Assembly: GCA_021816765.1 (NCBI GenBank)
Contig: JAKAXB010000005.1
Span: 62,001-126,000 of the forward strand
DNA from: Natronospirales bacterium
Lineage (GTDB): Bacteria > Pseudomonadota > Gammaproteobacteria > Natronospirales > REEB76
DNA: 64,000 nt
Reading direction: 5' to 3'
The position numbers and the translations under genes were made by a program. Of the stretch, positions 61,027 through 64,000 are shown one piece after another (position 1 is the first letter of the stretch; every line of letters begins with the position of its first letter). The notes beneath the pieces are model-generated. The model was not told where the DNA came from. It saw only the letters and a program-made list of their open reading frames with translations, and ran no database searches.

Positions 61027-61767
61027 ATGGCGGGTCATAGCAAGTGGGCCAACATTCAGCATCGCAAGAATGCCCAGGACGCCAAGCGCGGCAAGCGGTT
61101 CACGCGCCTCATCCGTGAGATTACCACGGCCGCGCGTCATGGCGATCCAAGTCCGGATTCCAACGCGCGTCTGCGCTTGGCGGTGGACAAGGCGCTCGAC
61201 GCCAACATGACCAAGGACACCATCGAGCGCGCTATCAAACGTGGCGCCGGCGAGATCGGAGGTGCAGCCTACGAAGAGATGCGTTACGAAGGCTACGCGC
61301 CGGGTGGCGTCGCCATTATTGTCGAGTGCCTGTCCGACAATCGCACGCGCACCGTGGGCGAGGTGCGTCATACGTTCTCGAAGCACGGCGGCAATCTCGG
61401 CGCTGATGGCTCCGTGAGTTACCTCTTCAACAAGTGTGGAGTCATAACATTCCCACTCAGGCTGAGCGAGGACAAGGTCATGGAAGCGGCGCTGGAAGCG
61501 GGCGCGGAAGACGTGATTGCCAATGACGACGGTATTGAAGTGTTGACGGACCCACTCGCTTTCCATGCAGTGAAATCCGCCATTGAGAAAGCCGGTCTCA
61601 AAGCGGAGTCTGCGGAAGTCACCCTGCGCGCATCCGTATCCGTGCCGCTTGACAGGGTGCACGCGGAAACGGTGCTGAAGTTGCTGGAGGCATTGGAGAA
61701 TCTGGAGGACGTACAGACCGTGTATTCCAATGCGGAATTCCCCGATGAAGTATTGCAGGCTTTATGA
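61027..61767 (+). CDS. YebC/TACO1-family protein
   Basis: A 246-residue YebC protein: [20 protein letters not shown] at the start, [20 protein letters not shown] in the middle and [19 protein letters not shown] at the end. Family members regulate transcription or assist ribosomes on difficult peptide stretches; which applies here is not known. It is the first gene of the yebC-ruvC-ruvA-ruvB unit. Confidence 0.96.
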   Translation: MAGHSKWANIQHRKNAQDAKRGKRFTRLIREITTAARHGDPSPDSNARLRLAVDKALDANMTKDTIERAIKRGAGEIGGAAYEEMRYEGYAPGGVAIIVECLSDNRTRTVGEVRHTFSKHGGNLGADGSVSYLFNKCGVITFPLRLSEDKVMEAALEAGAEDVIANDDGIEVLTDPLAFHAVKSAIEKAGLKAESAEVTLRASVSVPLDRVHAETVLKLLEALENLEDVQTVYSNAEFPDEVLQAL

Positions 61768-61786
61768 CCATGTATGAGAAATACAT

Positions 61787-62302
61787 GTGATTTGCATCCT
61801 CGGCATTGATCCGGGATCGCTGTTTACCGGTTACGGCGTGGTGGAAAACGAGGGACAAAACCTGAGGCACGTGGCCAGTGGCTGTATCCGTACCGAAGGC
61901 AGGGAATTTACCGAACGCCTGCGGGAAATATTTTTTGGCATCGGTGCCGTCATGCGGGAATTCACGCCCCACGAGCTGGCGGTTGAAAAGGCTTTTGTGC
62001 ACAAGAATGTCGACAGCGCCCTCAAGCTCGGTCAGGCGCGCGCGGCCGCCATCTGCGGCACCCTGGCCTATGCGCTGCCCCTGCACGAATACACACCGCG
62101 GGAAGTCAAGCTCGCGCTTACCGGCAAGGGCAGTGCCAGCAAGGAGCAGGTGCAGCACATGGTAAAGATACTTTTGGGCCTGCGGGGCAGATTGCAGGCG
62201 GACAGCGCGGACGCGCTGGCGGTGGCCATCTGCCACGCCCATAGCCGTGCTCTCAGGGTCCGGCTTGGCGGGAGTGCCGCACGGCGAAGAGGTGGGCGAT
62301 GA
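61787..62302 (+). CDS. ruvC: Holliday junction resolvase RuvC
   Basis: Endonuclease that cuts Holliday junctions at the end of recombination repair. The four acidic residues are in GIDPGS (Asp), VEKAFVHKNVDSALKLGQAR (Glu), and ADSADALAVAICHAH (Asp pair). 171 residues, normal length. Start is GTG at 61787. It overlaps ruvA by four bases. Confidence 0.97.
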   Translation: MICILGIDPGSLFTGYGVVENEGQNLRHVASGCIRTEGREFTERLREIFFGIGAVMREFTPHELAVEKAFVHKNVDSALKLGQARAAAICGTLAYALPLHEYTPREVKLALTGKGSASKEQVQHMVKILLGLRGRLQADSADALAVAICHAHSRALRVRLGGSAARRRGGR

Positions 62303-62889
62303 TCGGTTTCCTGCGCGGACTGATTTTGCGCAAGCAGCCGCCGCACCTGTTAATAGACGTGCAGGGGGTGGGGTACGAAGTGGAAGCGCCCATGTCCACC
62401 TTCTATAACCTGCCGGAGGCGGGAGCTGAGGTCATGCTCTATACCCACCTGGTGGTGCGCGAGGACGCGCATAACCTGTTTGGTTTTGGCACGGAGACGG
62501 AACGCCGTCTGTTCCGCGCCCTGATTCGCGTGAACGGCGTCGGTCCGCGCCTGGCCCTTACCATCCTCTCGGGCATCAGTGTGGCCAACTTCTTGCGCTG
62601 CGTGCGCGATAATGACACAGCGGCCCTCACGCGTTTGCCGGGTATTGGCAAGAAGACCGCGGAACGTCTGGTGGTGGAAATGCGCGACCGCCTGGAAGAC
62701 GCTGCCAACGGCAGTTCCGCTGCCACCACGGGTGGCATGCATCCGCGGGAGGAAGCCTTGTCGGCGCTGGTGAGCCTGGGTTATAAACCGCAGGAAGCCA
62801 GCCACATGCTGCAGGGTATAAAGGAATCCGATCTGTCCAGCGAAGAATTCATCCGCCGCGCGTTGCAGAATGCCGTGCGCGCGGGTTAG
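62299..62889 (+). CDS. ruvA: Holliday junction DNA helicase RuvA
   Basis: Tetrameric junction-binding subunit of the RuvAB branch-migration motor. 196 residues with the OB-fold N-terminus ([20 protein letters not shown]), the helix-hairpin-helix segments ([38 protein letters not shown]) and the C-terminal domain that contacts RuvB. Overlaps ruvC by four bases; ruvB starts 11 bp after the stop. Confidence 0.97.
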   Translation: MIGFLRGLILRKQPPHLLIDVQGVGYEVEAPMSTFYNLPEAGAEVMLYTHLVVREDAHNLFGFGTETERRLFRALIRVNGVGPRLALTILSGISVANFLRCVRDNDTAALTRLPGIGKKTAERLVVEMRDRLEDAANGSSAATTGGMHPREEALSALVSLGYKPQEASHMLQGIKESDLSSEEFIRRALQNAVRAG

Positions 62890-62899
62890 GTACACAAGC

Positions 62900-63943
62900 A
62901 TGCCGAGTGAACGCCTGATTACCGCGAAAAGCACCACCGAGGATGATGAGGCGCTGGACCGTGCTATCCGTCCGCGCACGCTTGCGGACTACATCGGTCA
63001 GCCGGCGGTGCGGGAGCAGATGGAGATTTTCATCCGTGCGGCCAAGAACCGCGGTGAAGCACTTGATCACGTACTCATCTTCGGTCCGCCGGGCCTTGGC
63101 AAGACCACCCTCGCGCACATCATCGCCCACGAGCTGGGCGTGAATCTGCGCCAGACCTCCGGACCGGTGCTGGAGCGCCCCGGCGATCTGGCGGCGCTGC
63201 TTACCAATCTGGAACCACGCGATGTGCTGTTCGTGGACGAGATTCACCGCCTCAGCGCGGTGGTGGAGGAAGTGCTGTATCCGGCGCTGGAGGACTACAA
63301 GCTCGATATCATGATCGGCGAGGGCCCGGCGGCACGCTCCATCAAATTGGACATCCCGCCATTCACGTTGGTGGGCGCCACCACGCGCGCGGGATTGCTG
63401 ACCTCGCCGCTGCGCGACCGTTTCGGCATCGTGCAGCGCCTGGAGTTTTACAACCACGAGGAATTGACCCGCATCATCACGCGCTCGGCCCGCATTCTCG
63501 CCCTGAGCGTGGATGCCGAGGGTGCGCGCGAGATTGCGGCGCGCTCCCGCGGCACGCCGCGCATCGCCAATCGCCTGCTCCGGCGCGTGCGCGATTTCGC
63601 CGAAGTGAAGGCGGACGGCAGGGTCACCGCCGGCATTGCCCACCAGGCCATGGACCTGCTGGACGTGGACGTACACGGCTTCGATATGCTGGACCGCAAG
63701 TTGCTCATGGCTGTCATCGAAAAATTCGACGGCGGCCCGGTGGGCGTGGACAGCCTTGCTGCCGCTATCGGTGAGGAGCGCGGCACCATCGAGGATGTGC
63801 TGGAGCCGTTCCTGATCCAGCAGGGGTTCCTGATGCGCACCGCCCGCGGGCGAGTGGCGACCAAGACCGCTTACCAGCACTTCGGCCTTGCGCCGCCGCC
63901 ACGTGACCCTTCCGCGGACCTGTTCGACGCACGGCGGGAATAA
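62900..63943 (+). CDS. ruvB: Holliday junction branch-migration ATPase RuvB
   Basis: AAA+ motor of RuvAB. 347 residues: Walker [13 protein letters not shown], Walker [12 protein letters not shown], sensor 1 LVGATTRAG, Arg-finger region SPLRDRFG, sensor 2 [12 protein letters not shown] and the C-terminal winged helix ([14 protein letters not shown]). ATG 62900 matches the usual RuvB start; an in-frame start at 62870 lies inside ruvA. The stop is 57 bases before the window edge; no gene is visible beyond it. Confidence 0.97.
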   Translation: MPSERLITAKSTTEDDEALDRAIRPRTLADYIGQPAVREQMEIFIRAAKNRGEALDHVLIFGPPGLGKTTLAHIIAHELGVNLRQTSGPVLERPGDLAALLTNLEPRDVLFVDEIHRLSAVVEEVLYPALEDYKLDIMIGEGPAARSIKLDIPPFTLVGATTRAGLLTSPLRDRFGIVQRLEFYNHEELTRIITRSARILALSVDAEGAREIAARSRGTPRIANRLLRRVRDFAEVKADGRVTAGIAHQAMDLLDVDVHGFDMLDRKLLMAVIEKFDGGPVGVDSLAAAIGEERGTIEDVLEPFLIQQGFLMRTARGRVATKTAYQHFGLAPPPRDPSADLFDARRE

Positions 63944-64000
63944 AGCGTGATCAGGGCGGGAACCGAAAGCGGTACGCAAGGTCCCAGGACGGGGAAACCG

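Noticed and set aside
62849-63979. 376-residue open frame antisense to ruvB
   Set aside because: ruvB is complete and typical on the plus strand; the antisense frame has no support.

Overview
The window looks like chromosome of a GC-rich gammaproteobacterium, most probably from the Xanthomonadales/Nevskiales/Steroidobacter neighbourhood. The grounds are the core gene set (yebC-ruvC-ruvA-ruvB, sucA-sucB-lpd, relA, hrpB), 'GTAGGAGCGG'-type palindromic intergenic repeats, GlyGly-CTERM-like sorting tails and abundant TPR-sulfotransferases. The exact order cannot be settled from the sequence alone.

Layout. 1-5.3 kb: the 3' part of a CzcA/CusA-type RND pump, a DUF2127-like membrane protein, and an orphan pstB with its own Pho box, a possible 36-codon leader ORF and a downstream 80-bp tandem repeat. 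5.3-15.2 kb: a block of envelope and secreted proteins (FG-GAP repeat protein with GlyGly-CTERM-like tail, ankyrin protein, DUF3617-like protein, several unknown exported proteins) divergent from a membrane-anchored HTH/TolB/TPR protein. 15.2-28.5 kb: methyltransferase, tRNA-Val, hrpB, a padR-MFP-RND efflux operon with a palindromic operator candidate, PrxQ-type peroxiredoxin, ugd, and a secreted subtilase-fold protease whose residues look S53-like. 28.7-29.3 kb: tRNA-Ala and tRNA-Arg separated by a 138-bp tandem repeat carrying copies of the first 16 nt of the tRNA-Arg.

29.3-50.1 kb is the most distinctive region. About 21 kb hold seven sulfotransferase or sulfotransferase-like domains and seven Fe(II)/2-oxoglutarate oxygenase domains of several subfamilies (prolyl-4-hydroxylase-like, aspartyl/asparaginyl beta-hydroxylase-like, TIGR02466-like, Tpa1-like). 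Many are fused to TPR or Sel1 repeats and one fuses both chemistries. They surround a single TonB-dependent receptor. The genes lack signal peptides and use 4-bp overlaps or head-to-head pairs. I read this as a candidate hydroxylation-plus-sulfation modification locus for a protein or peptide handled by, or identical with, the receptor. That function is inference.

50.3-64 kb returns to housekeeping: sucA-sucB-lpd (2-oxoglutarate dehydrogenase), a polysaccharide deacetylase, a Bax-like glucosaminidase, relA, a YfaZ-like porin, yebC and ruvCAB. Antisense open frames over GC-rich genes were treated as shadows. The final 57 bases after ruvB hold nothing that can be called.
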